In this document: piece by piece, positions 51,596-61,906 of the stretch
Layout of the letters: the number at the start of each line of letters is the position of its first letter
Position numbering within the stretch: the first letter of the stretch is position 1
Origin: Brevibacillus brevis
GTDB lineage: Bacteria; Bacillota; Bacilli; Brevibacillales; Brevibacillaceae
Reading direction: 5' to 3'
NCBI RefSeq assembly: GCF_031583145.1
Contig: NZ_CP134050.1
Span: 3,051,501 to 3,115,500 of the forward strand
DNA: 64,000 bases
Notes under the pieces: model-generated
Told to the model about the DNA's origin: nothing
The model's database searches: none
The model's input: the letters and a program-made list of their open reading frames with translations, nothing else
Program-made: the position numbers and the translations under genes

Positions 51596-51741
51596 TTTTG
51601 GAATGCAAAAAACCACACAAACGGCCAGGAAGGCCTTTGTGTGGCGAAAATAGAGACGACTCTCCAGAAAAGTCCACAACCCCAACAGGTTTTAGTATTC
51701 GACTTCGGTAACAGTATAAAAAACACGTAAATCCTTGTCAA
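51596..51741 (-). promoter_or_regulatory. Attenuator leader (candidate riboswitch) of the EamA gene
   Basis: Minus strand: perfect promoter TTGACA (51741-51736), 17-bp spacer, TATACT (51718-51713), start expected near 51706. About 60 nt later comes a strong terminator, CCACACAAA..GGCC / GGCC..TTTGTGTGG (51613-51644), with TTTTTT (51612-51607), then AAAGGAGG. An upstream GGGGTTGTGG (51676-51685 region) can pair with the CCACA of the terminator's 5' arm, giving a plausible antiterminator. The class of signal is not recognised. Confidence 0.7.
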
Positions 51742-51928
51742 TGTTTGGACCTCTGTCAGGATGATCCCCCCCTAAACTCATATCTTATATGAAAGGATGC
51801 TTTTCATCCTGAGTCATACACATTTGTGATACTATAAGAAAAACAGGAGACGAAACACGAATGCAGAGACAGCGGTGAATCGAATCTGTGATCTGCAAGA
51901 GCTTCTTGTAAACTAGAGGGTGGCATCG

Positions 51929-52495
51929 ATGTTAAAACGTTTGTTTGTTTCCGGATACAAGGCTCACGAGCTTGGCATTTTCCATGAAAAAAATCCGGGG
52001 TTAGCCATTATAAAAAAAGCATTGAAGCGGGAACTCGTAAGATTCCTTGAGGAAGATTTGGAATGGGTCATCATATCGGGTCAACTCGGGGTTGAAATGT
52101 GGGCAGCCGAAACGGTTCTGGAATTAAAGAAGGAGTACCCACATCTAAAACTGGCGGTAATTACTCCGTTTTTGAATCAAGAGGAAAAGTGGAAAGAAGA
52201 GACCCAGGATTACTACCGAAATATTGTGATGCAAGCCGACTATATGAATAGCGTCTATCAAACCCCTTACCAGGGGGCATGGCAGCTTGGAGAGAAAGAC
52301 AAATTCTTGCTTTCCCATTCAGACGGAATCCTGTTAGTGTACGATGAAGAAAACGAGGGCTCCCCGAAATTTTTAAGTAAGCTCGCCGCAAAAAAAGCGG
52401 AGCTTGGCGATTATCAGGTATTTCGAATTAACGCATATGACTTACAGACCATTGCAGAGGAACAGCAGCAGGAATTGTACAATGACGATTTCTAA
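51929..52495 (+). CDS. ypsA: YpsA family (DUF1273, SLOG superfamily) protein
   Basis: A 188-residue Rossmann-like protein: RLFVSGYKAHELGIF at the N-terminus, WVIISGQLGVEMWAAE (glycine-rich nucleotide site, ~50) and the late DGILLVYDEENEGSPKF match the YpsA family. SLOG-type folds bind nucleotide-derived ligands, and Bacillus/Staphylococcus YpsA has been linked to cell division. ATG 51929 follows AGAGGGTGG. Monocistronic with its own terminator. Confidence 0.9.
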   Translation: MLKRLFVSGYKAHELGIFHEKNPGLAIIKKALKRELVRFLEEDLEWVIISGQLGVEMWAAETVLELKKEYPHLKLAVITPFLNQEEKWKEETQDYYRNIVMQADYMNSVYQTPYQGAWQLGEKDKFLLSHSDGILLVYDEENEGSPKFLSKLAAKKAELGDYQVFRINAYDLQTIAEEQQQELYNDDF

Positions 52496-52503
52496 ACAAA
52501 GGT

Positions 52504-52529
52504 GCCAGCTACGAAAAGCTGGCTTTTTT
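52504..52529 (+). terminator. Terminator of ypsA
   Basis: GCCAGCT / AGCTGGC stem with a 6-nt loop and TTTTTT. Confidence 0.9.
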
Positions 52530-52628
52530 ATTTTTGGATAGCCGCTCCAGGCGCAACTTGTCATTGATCGCCTTTCCCGACTGTTGAAAGCGATCGGCGT
52601 GATCTCGTTTGGCTCGCTTGAATAGCAT
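52509..52628 (-). CDS. Possible 39-residue basic protein
   Basis: Minus-strand frame from ATG 52628 (or ATG 52649, with GGGAGG further upstream) to TAG 52509 gives a basic helical peptide (MLFKRAKRDHADRFQQSG, then KAINDKLRLERLSKNK). The composition looks protein-like, but the end lies inside the ypsA terminator and the ribosome-site spacing is long. Treat as tentative. Confidence 0.3.
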   Translation of the reverse strand: MLFKRAKRDHADRFQQSGKAINDKLRLERLSKNKKASFS

Positions 52629-52810
52629 CCCTAGTATACGATCGTGCATATGGAAACGAGATCCTCCCATTAGGGGATCTCCTTTGCAGATTTCAATTGC
52701 TCTTCAAAGTTTATACTTGGTTTCAGATGTATGTATAACCTTTAAATGTTAAAATATGTTGATATAAATTTTAAAAAAAGCAACTCCTTTTGGGCAAAGC
52801 CAAGCAATAA

Positions 52811-53095
52811 TGGCTTCATGGTAAGCTTTTTCTGTGCGAAAAGAACAGAAACTATTCAGGAAGGCAAGGATATCCTATAAGCGATACTGAAAATGCCCGT
52901 GAATATAATTTGGGGGCTGGGGTGGATCCAGCCGTTCTAGAGTCTCTCTATTATGTCGGCTCGATTATAGGTGGTCTCGTAATTATGTCAATGTCGAAGA
53001 AGGTTCAAAATCGCTTAACCACCAGCATGCCCCAAAAAGGAACAAAGGCTATCAAGTTGGTAGTCTTTGTTTTCGTTTCAAGCTCAGAAGTGTGA
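52811..53095 (+). pseudogene. Unidentified protein fragment
   Basis: A 94-codon frame without a start signal reads GYPISDTENAREYNLGAGVD and VLESLYYVGSIIGGLVI before losing coding character and ending at TGA 53095. The polar stretch followed by a hydrophobic segment resembles pieces of large secreted or toxin proteins, but no family can be named. Confidence 0.3.
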
Positions 53096-53410
53096 TTGGC
53101 TTTCAGAGGCAGAGGACTCGCTACTAAAGAATTAGTTCCATATCCTTGAATGAGCCGGCCAAACGTCAAGATGGAGGAGGAGTTGTGACCGCTTTTACCG
53201 GGTATTGAGATAGTGGGAGGATACGTTCGTTATTAAAAGACACATATGAAAAATACCTCAAGCATTGCATTAATGTAGTTCAAAATACAAAAAGTATTCT
53301 CGCAAAAATTGGTTCAAAATAAAAAATTCTTTCCATTGGAATTTTCAGGTAGATTCTGTGCATAATCCACCGAAAGGATTAGCGCTTGGACAAGAAAGAA
53401 CAATCCGACA

Positions 53411-53442
53411 TCAGTTCATGAAAATATCATTTCATGAACTGA
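53411..53442. repeat. Perfect inverted repeat
   Basis: TCAGTTCATGAAA / TTTCATGAACTGA, 13-bp arms and a 6-nt loop, without a T-run. No adjacent gene explains it. Confidence 0.7.
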
Positions 53443-54361
53443 AATCAAAACCAGTACATACATTGTTTATAACCCTGTTCCGGATTGTCCAATAAGTCAT
53501 ACGATGTGGGGACTATTGTCTGATCTGGGCAACGATGTTACTCTGACAATAAAAAATGCTTGATTTACTGAAGAAAACTAAGTGGAAAATTAGACTTCAT
53601 CTAATAATCAGCATCGCCAATTTAGTAATGTTCATGTCAACGGTCATTACAAACACGAAATGGAGCAATGTTTCTGTCAAATATGGAGCAATGTTTACAT
53701 CTACAGACATGGACAAAACTGGTACTACCAAGCAGCTCCGTTTTTTTTGGTTTTATAAGTTTACATAATATATATTATCGGACTCAATAAAATTCCGCAA
53801 AAACCCTAAGAGAGCAGCTCCACTCCCATGTGTAATCATGGCAATACTGTTCAAACCGGGAAAGGATTTTATATAGTGAGTCGATCCACAATCGCAGTTC
53901 GATCATCTAGGTGTCCAGCCGTAAGCAAACGTCAAGTTCCAGCTTGCGTCTACATAGCAAACTCGCATGACCATCGATAAACGATAGAAAAACAATTGAA
54001 GCCATCGATTCAAACAGCCTCAAGTTTTGACCAGGAAATTCAAATCGGATAAGTTCCAGGCGTAAAAAAAAATCCGAATGACCAATCATCGTGCATCCGT
54101 CAGCGTGAACCCGTACTCAACGAAATGGATACCATCATATCGGCTGGCTTCCATATTGGCTTGCCACATTCAACATCGTCGTATTTATCCGCGCTTTTAT
54201 CCCCGTAGAGACCACTGTTATCGACATACACCAATAAGCCTCTGATAATTCACATGAAATAAAAAAATAGAGTTTTATTAAAATTATGAGTTTACATTTA
54301 TTGGAAATTCACTTATATTATAATTAAGATAACTATAACGAAAAATGACCGGAGGCCCACG

Positions 54362-54475
54362 ATGACCAATCTGAAAACGAAAACGACCGCAACTGCCACT
54401 CCCCCTAAAAAGAGATCGTACGAGGATACGTTAAACAATCTGGCCCACTATCTCGAACGCAACAAGAAGAAATAA
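54362..54475 (+). CDS. Small basic 37-residue protein
   Basis: ATG 54362 follows GGAGG at 6-bp spacing, and a TATAAT (54319-54324) lies upstream. The product is basic and Thr/Lys-rich (MTNLKTKTTATATPPKKRS), with a helical C-terminus (YEDTLNNLAHYLERNKKK). A stem-loop follows at 54483. No family is recognised; the good start signals argue for a real gene. Confidence 0.6.
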   Translation: MTNLKTKTTATATPPKKRSYEDTLNNLAHYLERNKKK

Positions 54476-54482
54476 AACGAAA

Positions 54483-54505
54483 AGAGTGCCAAAGAGCGGC
54501 ACTCT
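54483..54505 (+). terminator. Hairpin after the 37-residue gene
   Basis: AGAGTGCC / GGCACTCT stem, 7-nt loop, followed by GCTTCG rather than a T-run. Confidence 0.5.
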
Positions 54506-54582
54506 GCTTCGTCGTGTTCGGGCATGTTTCGTTATCGACTTTTCTGGTTTAATCGGTTCTCCCTTCAGAGAAACAATCCGGG

Positions 54583-55125
54583 TCAATCCACCTTCGCTTC
54601 ATGCTGAGCGTTCTTCCAAATCAGCTCCACGGTTTCCTCCGGGGACAAATCGGTCGAATCGATCCACATGCCAATCTGTGGTGTCTCCTCTCGCAGCCTC
54701 CGGTCCAGCTCGTCAACCATCCATACCCCGTAGCCGCTTTTCGCTCTCTCTGCTTCTCTCCTGCCCACTTCCACCTTACTGGGAGCGAGTACGATGACAT
54801 ACAGCGGGCGGTTCCGAATAAGCCCGATCATTTCCGTCAGCATGGATCCGATGATGACATCTTGCAGCACAACATCAAATCCCGCTTCGAAGTAAGCATC
54901 TGCTGCTGCGGCGGTCAGTTGATGGCGCAAACGCAGCTGCTCGATTGCTTCCGTCTCGGAATCTGGGAGCATTTCCACTCTTCCGCGAACGATCATTTTC
55001 CGGAAGCTGTCTCCTCGGACATGTACGCTTTTCTTGAGCCTTTCCGCAAGAAGCTGCGCGACCGTAGACTTTCCGGAGGCCATGATACCCGTAATCAAAA
55101 AGATGTGCCTTCCTGCTTCTTGCAT
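54583..55125 (-). CDS. P-loop kinase/phosphotransferase (AAA_33 type)
   Basis: A 180-residue single-domain nucleotide-binding protein with Walker A GIMASGKST (~12-20), HVRGDSFRKM after it, FDVVLQDVIIG as the Walker B-like strand, and an Arg-rich lid (GRREAERAKSGYGVW). This layout is shared by chloramphenicol phosphotransferase-like proteins, gluconate/shikimate-type kinases and APS kinases. ATG 55125 follows GAAGGGGGAAG. Substrate unknown. Confidence 0.82.
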   Translation of the reverse strand: MQEAGRHIFLITGIMASGKSTVAQLLAERLKKSVHVRGDSFRKMIVRGRVEMLPDSETEAIEQLRLRHQLTAAAADAYFEAGFDVVLQDVIIGSMLTEMIGLIRNRPLYVIVLAPSKVEVGRREAERAKSGYGVWMVDELDRRLREETPQIGMWIDSTDLSPEETVELIWKNAQHEAKVD

Positions 55126-55290
55126 TCTTCTTCCCCCTTCACGCCAGAAAAATGAAACAACAAGCACTCTATCCCTGGCTGATCAAAATAAGCTTGATCC
55201 CTTCGCTTCGATTCTCCATGCAAGGTCCCCCCTCCAGGAAAAGAACGAGAGACGTTACTTCGGTTCTCCGTCAATCTAAAAGTCGAGCGA

Positions 55291-56832
<1,542 letters not shown>

Positions 56833-56870
56833 TTATTCATACGAACGGGCAAATCCTCTTTTGTCAAAAG

Positions 56871-56926
56871 AAAAAAGCCGCTGCCCTCATAAGCTGTGGT
56901 GACAGCCATCGTTTGGGGCAGCAGCC
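56871..56926 (-). terminator. Terminator of deoD
   Basis: GCTGCTGCCCC / GGGCAGCGGC-type stem closing on the minus strand into TTTTTTC (56876-56871). Confidence 0.75.
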
Positions 56927-56944
56927 GAACTCGGTCTTGTATGA

Positions 56945-57652
56945 TTACTTTAGCAGAGCCGCATCCAATGCCACTTCGATCATCTCGTTGAAGGTCGTCT
57001 GGCGCTCATCGGCGGTCGTCTCTTCTCCCGTAAGGATGTGGTCGCTCACGGTGAGAATGGACAGGGCGTTGCGCTTGTACTTGGCAGCCAGCGTATAGAG
57101 AGCGGATGATTCCATCTCTACAGCCAGTACTTGATAGGCAGCCAGCTTCTTGTACAGATCGAGACTCTCACGGTAAAAGCTGTCGCTGGTAAAGATGTTG
57201 CCCACCTTGACATTCAGGTTTCGCTCGCTTGCCACCTGATACGCTTTATGTAACAAATCAAAGCTGGCCGTTGGGGCAAAATCGATCTGGTTAAACAGCA
57301 GCCGATTGGTTTGAGAATCGGAAGAAGCGCTCATCGCGAGGATGACGTCGCGCACCTTGATATCTTCCTGGATAGCTCCACATGTGCCTACACGAATCAG
57401 ATTTTGCACATCGTACGATTGCATCAGCTCATTCACGTAGATCGAAATGGACGGCACACCCATGCCTGTCCCTTGCACGGATACCCGTTTGCCCTTATAG
57501 GTCCCGGTAAAGCCCAGCATGCCCCGTACGTTGTTATAGCATTCTGCTCCTTCCAGGAACGTTTCTGCGATGTATTTGGCCCGCAGCGGATCACCCGGAA
57601 GCAGGATGGTTTCAGCAATAGCACCTTGCTTTGCTCCAATATGGATACTCAT
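56945..57652 (-). CDS. deoD: Purine-nucleoside phosphorylase
   Basis: A 235-residue hexameric-type [17 protein letters not shown] (phosphate binding), [23 protein letters not shown], and [12 protein letters not shown] (ribose-binding Glu-Met-Glu) then ILTVSDHI with the catalytic Asp. It splits purine (deoxy)ribonucleosides with phosphate to base and (deoxy)ribose-1-phosphate. ATG 57652 follows AAAGGAGAAACG. Stands alone without deoB/deoC. Confidence 0.96.
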   Translation of the reverse strand: MSIHIGAKQGAIAETILLPGDPLRAKYIAETFLEGAECYNNVRGMLGFTGTYKGKRVSVQGTGMGVPSISIYVNELMQSYDVQNLIRVGTCGAIQEDIKVRDVILAMSASSDSQTNRLLFNQIDFAPTASFDLLHKAYQVASERNLNVKVGNIFTSDSFYRESLDLYKKLAAYQVLAVEMESSALYTLAAKYKRNALSILTVSDHILTGEETTADERQTTFNEMIEVALDAALLK

Positions 57653-57754
57653 AGCGTTTCTCCTTTGCTTTCGAAAAATGGCTTACCATGATATGGTACT
57701 ATAAAAGCCGAACATTGCAAAACGAAACTTGAACACGAGTGAAAGGAGGCCGAA

Positions 57755-57955
57755 ATGAGCGACTACGAGCGTGAAACACTCAGAAACAAGGAGCACGAGA
57801 GCCTTCCCAGCGGCCGATTGCGCGATGCGATTGATCAGGCCGAAATGGGCTCCCCACATGAGTTGGCACGAGGAGGCTGCTTGTCCAAGGTGCTTGTCCT
57901 CGCCGTCATTCTAATCAGTCTCGTGATCATGCGTTATTGCAGCTTGCCTGGGTGA
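57755..57955 (+). CDS. Small membrane protein (DUF6366-like)
   Basis: A 66-residue protein with a hydrophilic N-terminal half (LPSGRLRDAIDQAEMGSPHE) and one C-terminal membrane helix (VLVLAVILISLVIM). The pattern 'G-x-L-x-DA-I-x-x-A' ahead of a single helix resembles the DUF6366 family. ATG 57755 follows AAAGGAGG. Function unknown. Confidence 0.68.
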   Translation: MSDYERETLRNKEHESLPSGRLRDAIDQAEMGSPHELARGGCLSKVLVLAVILISLVIMRYCSLPG

Positions 57956-58043
57956 CCGCAAAACAGACATGGAGGAAACATGGCTCCCCGCATGGATCCG
58001 TCTCCTCCTCCGATTCTTGTCAAGCAGTCTGTTCTTTCCCTTC

Positions 58044-58796
58044 TCAATGACCATCACGGTGCTGCTCCGTCCAATAGGCGACAGCTTCCAGATGATCTCC
58101 CAGACAAGTCCTCTCTCTCTCCCTGCTCGCGCGAATCCCCCTGACTGTTCCCGTAAGCAAGTGGACCGCCTCGACTCGCAGTCCTTTCCGAAGCGCGATC
58201 GCCTGGGCAAGCGGCGGCACAAACAACTGATCGACGCCGATCTCGACCGATGCACGCTGTGTCATCGCATAGGGCAAATCGCTCATGGAGGAAGTCCCCA
58301 ATCGCTCCTTCTCGAACAGACTGTTTACATATGCCCTGGCCAAGCTGACAGTCCAGCTCCCGTTCATCGTCTGCCTTTTGCGCAAAGCAATATCCACTCC
58401 CTGGTAACAGGCCTGGATGAATGGGAGCATGTCTTCTGCCGCAATCACTTCACCGGCCTGGAGAAACAGCCAGACATCTCCAGTCGCTTCTTTGGCGCCA
58501 ACGGAACGCCAGAGCTCCTCCCCCAAGGGAAACGGGTAAATGTAGCAAGTGCTAGCACATGAGGAATTGTTCAGGATGATGTCGATGGAACGGTCTTTGC
58601 TCCCATGGATGACCAAAATCGTTTCTTTGGGAGACAATCTCCCCACCTGGTAGAGCAGTCTCTGGATCGTCTTTTCATCCTGCTGGACCGAGATAATGAC
58701 GCTGAGTCGATCCATATTCTCGACCCGCTGCGCATAAGATATACCTTTATGTTTTTTTACGGCGGCCTTTTGCCGATTTCTTTTTTCGTTTCCCAT
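58044..58796 (-). CDS. Glycosyltransferase family 2-like protein
   Basis: A 250-residue GT-A-like protein, preceded by a basic N-terminal tail (GNEKRNRQKAAVKKHK). LSVIISVQQDEKTIQRLL is the GT2 opening strand-helix, and VWLFLQAGEVIAAEDML stands where the DxD-type segment is expected, here degenerate, so activity is uncertain. ATG 58796 follows GGGGGGAG and lies inside the end of the preceding glycosyltransferase gene (50-bp overlap). Confidence 0.75.
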   Translation of the reverse strand: MGNEKRNRQKAAVKKHKGISYAQRVENMDRLSVIISVQQDEKTIQRLLYQVGRLSPKETILVIHGSKDRSIDIILNNSSCASTCYIYPFPLGEELWRSVGAKEATGDVWLFLQAGEVIAAEDMLPFIQACYQGVDIALRKRQTMNGSWTVSLARAYVNSLFEKERLGTSSMSDLPYAMTQRASVEIGVDQLFVPPLAQAIALRKGLRVEAVHLLTGTVRGIRASRERERTCLGDHLEAVAYWTEQHRDGH

Positions 58797-59607
58797 CCCT
58801 GCTCCCCCCTCTATCTTCCCTGGGTGGTTGATAGTAAACCGAGCGCAAATGCAGCGTCCCGGGAACATGTAAAAGAGAGCGGTAGCGATCTCCATCCGGC
58901 GAGCCGCCTCGTTTACCCAACCTCTGCAGCAAGAGTTGGATGGCTACCGCATGATCGCGCAGGATACGATGTTTCCCTTTTTTCAATGGATATGCAGCAC
59001 CTTTTTCCCACTGCAAAGCAGGCTTCGGCTCAACGCCAACCACGACCAGCTTTTCCAGAACGGCTTTGACAAACGCTGCAGGGGGCGTGGCGAGTGATTC
59101 GCAGCCCAAGACACCGAGAGCCTTGCGACTGCAGCCATACGGCACTCGTGACATCGTTCCGGCGCCAAGATCCGCCCTCCCTAGCAAGTGGTTGAGCAAG
59201 CGGTATGCATTGGGCAAGACCCCATTCCTTCTATTTGCACCAGATGTGCCTGCCATGGTCACGACGACGTCCGCACCGTTTTTCAGGGCAGTCATGTACG
59301 CTTTGAGCAGCAGCGGGGGGATGACGACCCTTTCGTCCAAAAAGAGGACAGACTCTCCTTTCGCATGACACGCTCCGATCGCTCTGCCTTCATCGTACGT
59401 ATGGAAACGTTCATCTGAGACGATACGGACCCACGGTGCATGAGTCTGCGGACCGGAGAAGCGGGGCATCGGGGGACAGATCAGGATGACTTCTACAGAT
59501 TGGGTGAGATGATTCAGGTGATCCAGCATAAGTAGAAGCCCTTTGCCATCACCGCTAAGCGGGATGACGACGGACAACTCGGGGCGTTCGGTTGAAAAGC
59601 TGTCCAT
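58747..59607 (-). CDS. Glycosyltransferase family 2-like protein
   Basis: A 286-residue GT-A-fold protein: LSVVIPLSGDGKGLLLML at the start, GESVLFLDERVVIP at the expected nucleotide/metal site, and a very basic, disordered C-terminal tail (GKRKKKSAKGRRKK). The tail could be an RNA- or polymer-contacting extension, and it overlaps the start of the next gene. Start after GAGGGGGAAGCGAG. Both enzymes probably act on the same surface or spore glycan, but this is inference. Confidence 0.78.
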   Translation of the reverse strand: MDSFSTERPELSVVIPLSGDGKGLLLMLDHLNHLTQSVEVILICPPMPRFSGPQTHAPWVRIVSDERFHTYDEGRAIGACHAKGESVLFLDERVVIPPLLLKAYMTALKNGADVVVTMAGTSGANRRNGVLPNAYRLLNHLLGRADLGAGTMSRVPYGCSRKALGVLGCESLATPPAAFVKAVLEKLVVVGVEPKPALQWEKGAAYPLKKGKHRILRDHAVAIQLLLQRLGKRGGSPDGDRYRSLLHVPGTLHLRSVYYQPPREDRGGSRDGKRKKKSAKGRRKKT

Positions 59608-59751
59608 CTCGCTTCCCCCTCGCCAATAATGGTTCTTTCCTTAGAGTACGCAATTTTCTTCAAAGTGGACACGGCGTTTCCGATCAGGAGGAAAAGTTGG
59701 CGCAAGGCCATGTCCGTCCGAAGGATCATGCTGCCGCCTGGTCTGAACACG

Positions 59752-59789
59752 AAAAAACAGGACGAAGGAAGCAGCTCCTTCGTCCTGTT
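59752..59789 (-). terminator. Terminator of the D,D-carboxypeptidase gene
   Basis: Stem AACAGGACGAAGGA / TCCTTCGTCCTGTT with a 5-nt loop region, followed on the minus strand by TTTTCG. Confidence 0.9.
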
Positions 59790-59800
59790 ATCAGTTGTCT

Positions 59801-61021
59801 TCAGTAAGCGCGCCGCTGCAAATCTCGCCTGCGTATTCTCCTCATTTTGCGCATTCTGCTTATCGTGAAGAGGAGCATGAAGAGGTTTAACCCGAGCCAC
59901 ACGAAGAGCAGACCGTACCCGATGGCTGGGTGCTCCTTCAAAGAGGGAGCGGCGATCGCTTTTTGATCTTCCGGCGGTGTCGGCGGATCGTGCCTTAGCA
60001 GCGGATAGGTGACAGTGAGATTCCCTGCTTGCACGGACAGTTGTCCATAGTCCGTGAGTTGGATCAGCGGCTCTGTTCCTTTTGGGACCGACGCGTACAA
60101 GTCGTCCATTGTGGTATACGTAATGACGTTTGCATCACCGGGTACGGCTGCACGCGTATACGCTTTCCCATCAGGCGCCACTTGCTTGGTTTCAAAATGA
60201 GCGAAGCCGTAGTCGAGCATTTTGGTGACATCTTTGTAGGCGTAAGCGCTGGCCGCCGCCTTCATGGTCACCGCGATGAATTCGGTGTTTCCCCGTTTGG
60301 CCGAACCGACGAGCGTGTGCATCGCCTGGTCCGTGAAGCCGTTTTTGATCCCCGTCGCCCCTTCGTAATCACGAAGCAGCTTGTTATGGTTGATGAGCTC
60401 GGATTTCCACTCCCGGCCGTTCCATGGCAAGCGATTCGTTCCGACGATCTCCCGGAAGGTCGGATTCGTCATTGCGTATCGTGCTATTTTCGCCATATCG
60501 GAGGCGGTTGTGTAGTGATTCGGGTCGTGCAGGCCGTGGGCATTGGCGAAATGCGTCTCCGTCACCCCGACCTTTTCCTGCAAATAGGCGTTCAACTGCT
60601 CCGCAAAACGCTCCGTCGTCTGGCTCATATGCTCCGCGATCGCCGTAGCGGCGTCGTTACCCGAGTGCATCAAGAGTCCGTACTCCAGCTTGCGAAGGGA
60701 AACCTGCTCCCCTTCTCCCAAATAGACGCGGGTTCCTTCTTCATAACGCGCCTTTTTGGAGACGGTGACGATATCGTCCGGGTTCCCGTTTTCGATGGCG
60801 TATATCCCGGTGGCAATCTTGGTGATGCTTGCCGGGTACAGCCTTTCGTGCGGGTTCTTTTCAAACAAGACTTGTCCTGTCGTAGCGTCAATCAATATGG
60901 CTGACTCTCCGTTGAGCTCGTCGGCAGAAAGGCCTGACGTGTCCTCCGCGAAAGCCACAGGTGCACCGGGACTCCATAGAGCCACGGCAACAACGAAAAG
61001 GTACGTAAGAAGAAAACGCAT
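59801..61021 (-). CDS. D-alanyl-D-alanine carboxypeptidase (DacF/PBP5-like)
   Basis: A 406-residue penicillin-binding enzyme. The signal peptide (1-25, cleavage near VAFAE) is followed by the SxxK nucleophile motif in PASITKIA (~68), SGN in MHSGNDAA (~121) and the third motif as KNG (GIKNGFT). A PBP5-type C-terminal domain and one membrane anchor (LLFVWLGLNLFMLLFTI, ~375) complete it. It trims pentapeptide stems of peptidoglycan. Downstream of RelQ and the M23 peptidase on the same strand. Role in sporulation (DacF) or vegetative growth (DacA) is not decided. Confidence 0.93.
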   Translation of the reverse strand: MRFLLTYLFVVAVALWSPGAPVAFAEDTSGLSADELNGESAILIDATTGQVLFEKNPHERLYPASITKIATGIYAIENGNPDDIVTVSKKARYEEGTRVYLGEGEQVSLRKLEYGLLMHSGNDAATAIAEHMSQTTERFAEQLNAYLQEKVGVTETHFANAHGLHDPNHYTTASDMAKIARYAMTNPTFREIVGTNRLPWNGREWKSELINHNKLLRDYEGATGIKNGFTDQAMHTLVGSAKRGNTEFIAVTMKAAASAYAYKDVTKMLDYGFAHFETKQVAPDGKAYTRAAVPGDANVITYTTMDDLYASVPKGTEPLIQLTDYGQLSVQAGNLTVTYPLLRHDPPTPPEDQKAIAAPSLKEHPAIGYGLLFVWLGLNLFMLLFTISRMRKMRRIRRRDLQRRAY

Positions 61022-61076
61022 GTAGTCGGTTCCTTTCCATACTTGTCGCTATTTTTCCATCTTGCCCTATCAGTTC

Positions 61077-61892
61077 CTACCCCAGTCGTTTTCCCAACAA
61101 ATCGTAAATCATTTTAAACTTCGGATTGTCTGCAAACGCCTCTTCAAATCCGCTGACGTGCTCGCGGTACAAGGCGGCAGCCGATTCCAGATCCTGCTTT
61201 ACATACAGGGAGAAGATTTCCTCCAGCTTGTCCTCCAGCGTCGGGTCTACCTCAGCAGGAGTCAAAATTTCCTGACGCAAATTGTTCATCAGGACGTCCA
61301 ACTGATGCGTGATGACGGAAGCTTCCTGCAATTGCTCCAGCACATCCTTCGGAATATTCCCGGCGTATTTGTAGCGCAGCTCGTGTTCATTGGTCGCCCA
61401 GAAGTTCATTCCAAGCGTCCGGATTTGAATCTCGCAGAACAGTGTAATCTTTTCGCTGCCGTGATACACCGTATACGATACAATCATGTGAATACTGCGG
61501 TACCCGGAATCTTTTGGCGAAGCGATGTAGTCCTTGACATCGTGAATGACGATGTCCTCCCGTTCCTGGAGAAGCTGCTGCACTTCGCGTACATCGTCAA
61601 CGTAGCGGCAGACGACGCGGAGGCCGGCGATGTCGGAAATTTCCCCAGCGACACGCTCCTGCCAGTTGTCATGTTGAAAATCGATCCCTTTTTCTTTCGC
61701 CTTTTTAATCAAACTATCCACTTTTTTGACGCGGCCCACTACGAACTCAATCGGCGAGTAGCGGCCGCTCTTTTGAAATCCGTATTTGATCCCTTTCAAT
61801 TTCAGTTTCAATTCATCAACTGCTTGCTCATAAGGTGCCAAGAAGTGCACCATATTGTTCAAAACTTTGCTTGGCACGTGTGAAATTCTCAT
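61077..61892 (-). CDS. Small alarmone synthetase (RelQ/YjbM type GTP pyrophosphokinase)
   Basis: A 271-residue protein with only the RelA/SpoT synthetase domain. YSPIEFVVGRVKKVDSLIKK, EISDIAGLRVVCRYVDDV, the PKDSGYRSIH motif and EIQIRTLGMNFWA are diagnostic; no hydrolase, TGS or ACT domain is present. It makes (p)ppGpp from GDP/GTP and ATP. ATG 61892 follows GAGGTGCAGG and begins 14 bases after the M23 peptidase gene ends. C-terminal helices support tetramer formation, as in RelQ. Confidence 0.9.
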   Translation of the reverse strand: MRISHVPSKVLNNMVHFLAPYEQAVDELKLKLKGIKYGFQKSGRYSPIEFVVGRVKKVDSLIKKAKEKGIDFQHDNWQERVAGEISDIAGLRVVCRYVDDVREVQQLLQEREDIVIHDVKDYIASPKDSGYRSIHMIVSYTVYHGSEKITLFCEIQIRTLGMNFWATNEHELRYKYAGNIPKDVLEQLQEASVITHQLDVLMNNLRQEILTPAEVDPTLEDKLEEIFSLYVKQDLESAAALYREHVSGFEEAFADNPKFKMIYDLLGKRLG

Positions 61893-61906
61893 GGTTCCTG
61901 CACCTC

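Larger units (their letters stand above)
52530..54361. other. AT-rich, gene-poor region with degraded fragments
   Basis: About 1.8 kb without a convincing gene. It is visibly richer in A and T than its flanks. It contains a frame fragment at 52811-53095, a perfect 13-bp inverted repeat at 53411-53442, a direct repeat ATGGAGCAATGTTT at 53660-53673 and 53683-53696, a 70-codon frame at 53556-53768 with no ribosome site, and minus-strand fragments (for example VYVDNSGLYGDK near 54210). It looks like the residue of horizontally acquired genes. Confidence 0.6.

Noticed and set aside
51640-51706. Glycine-riboswitch-like CTGGAGAG segment in the EamA leader
   Set aside because: The downstream CCGAAGGGGCAA-type element of glycine riboswitches is missing.
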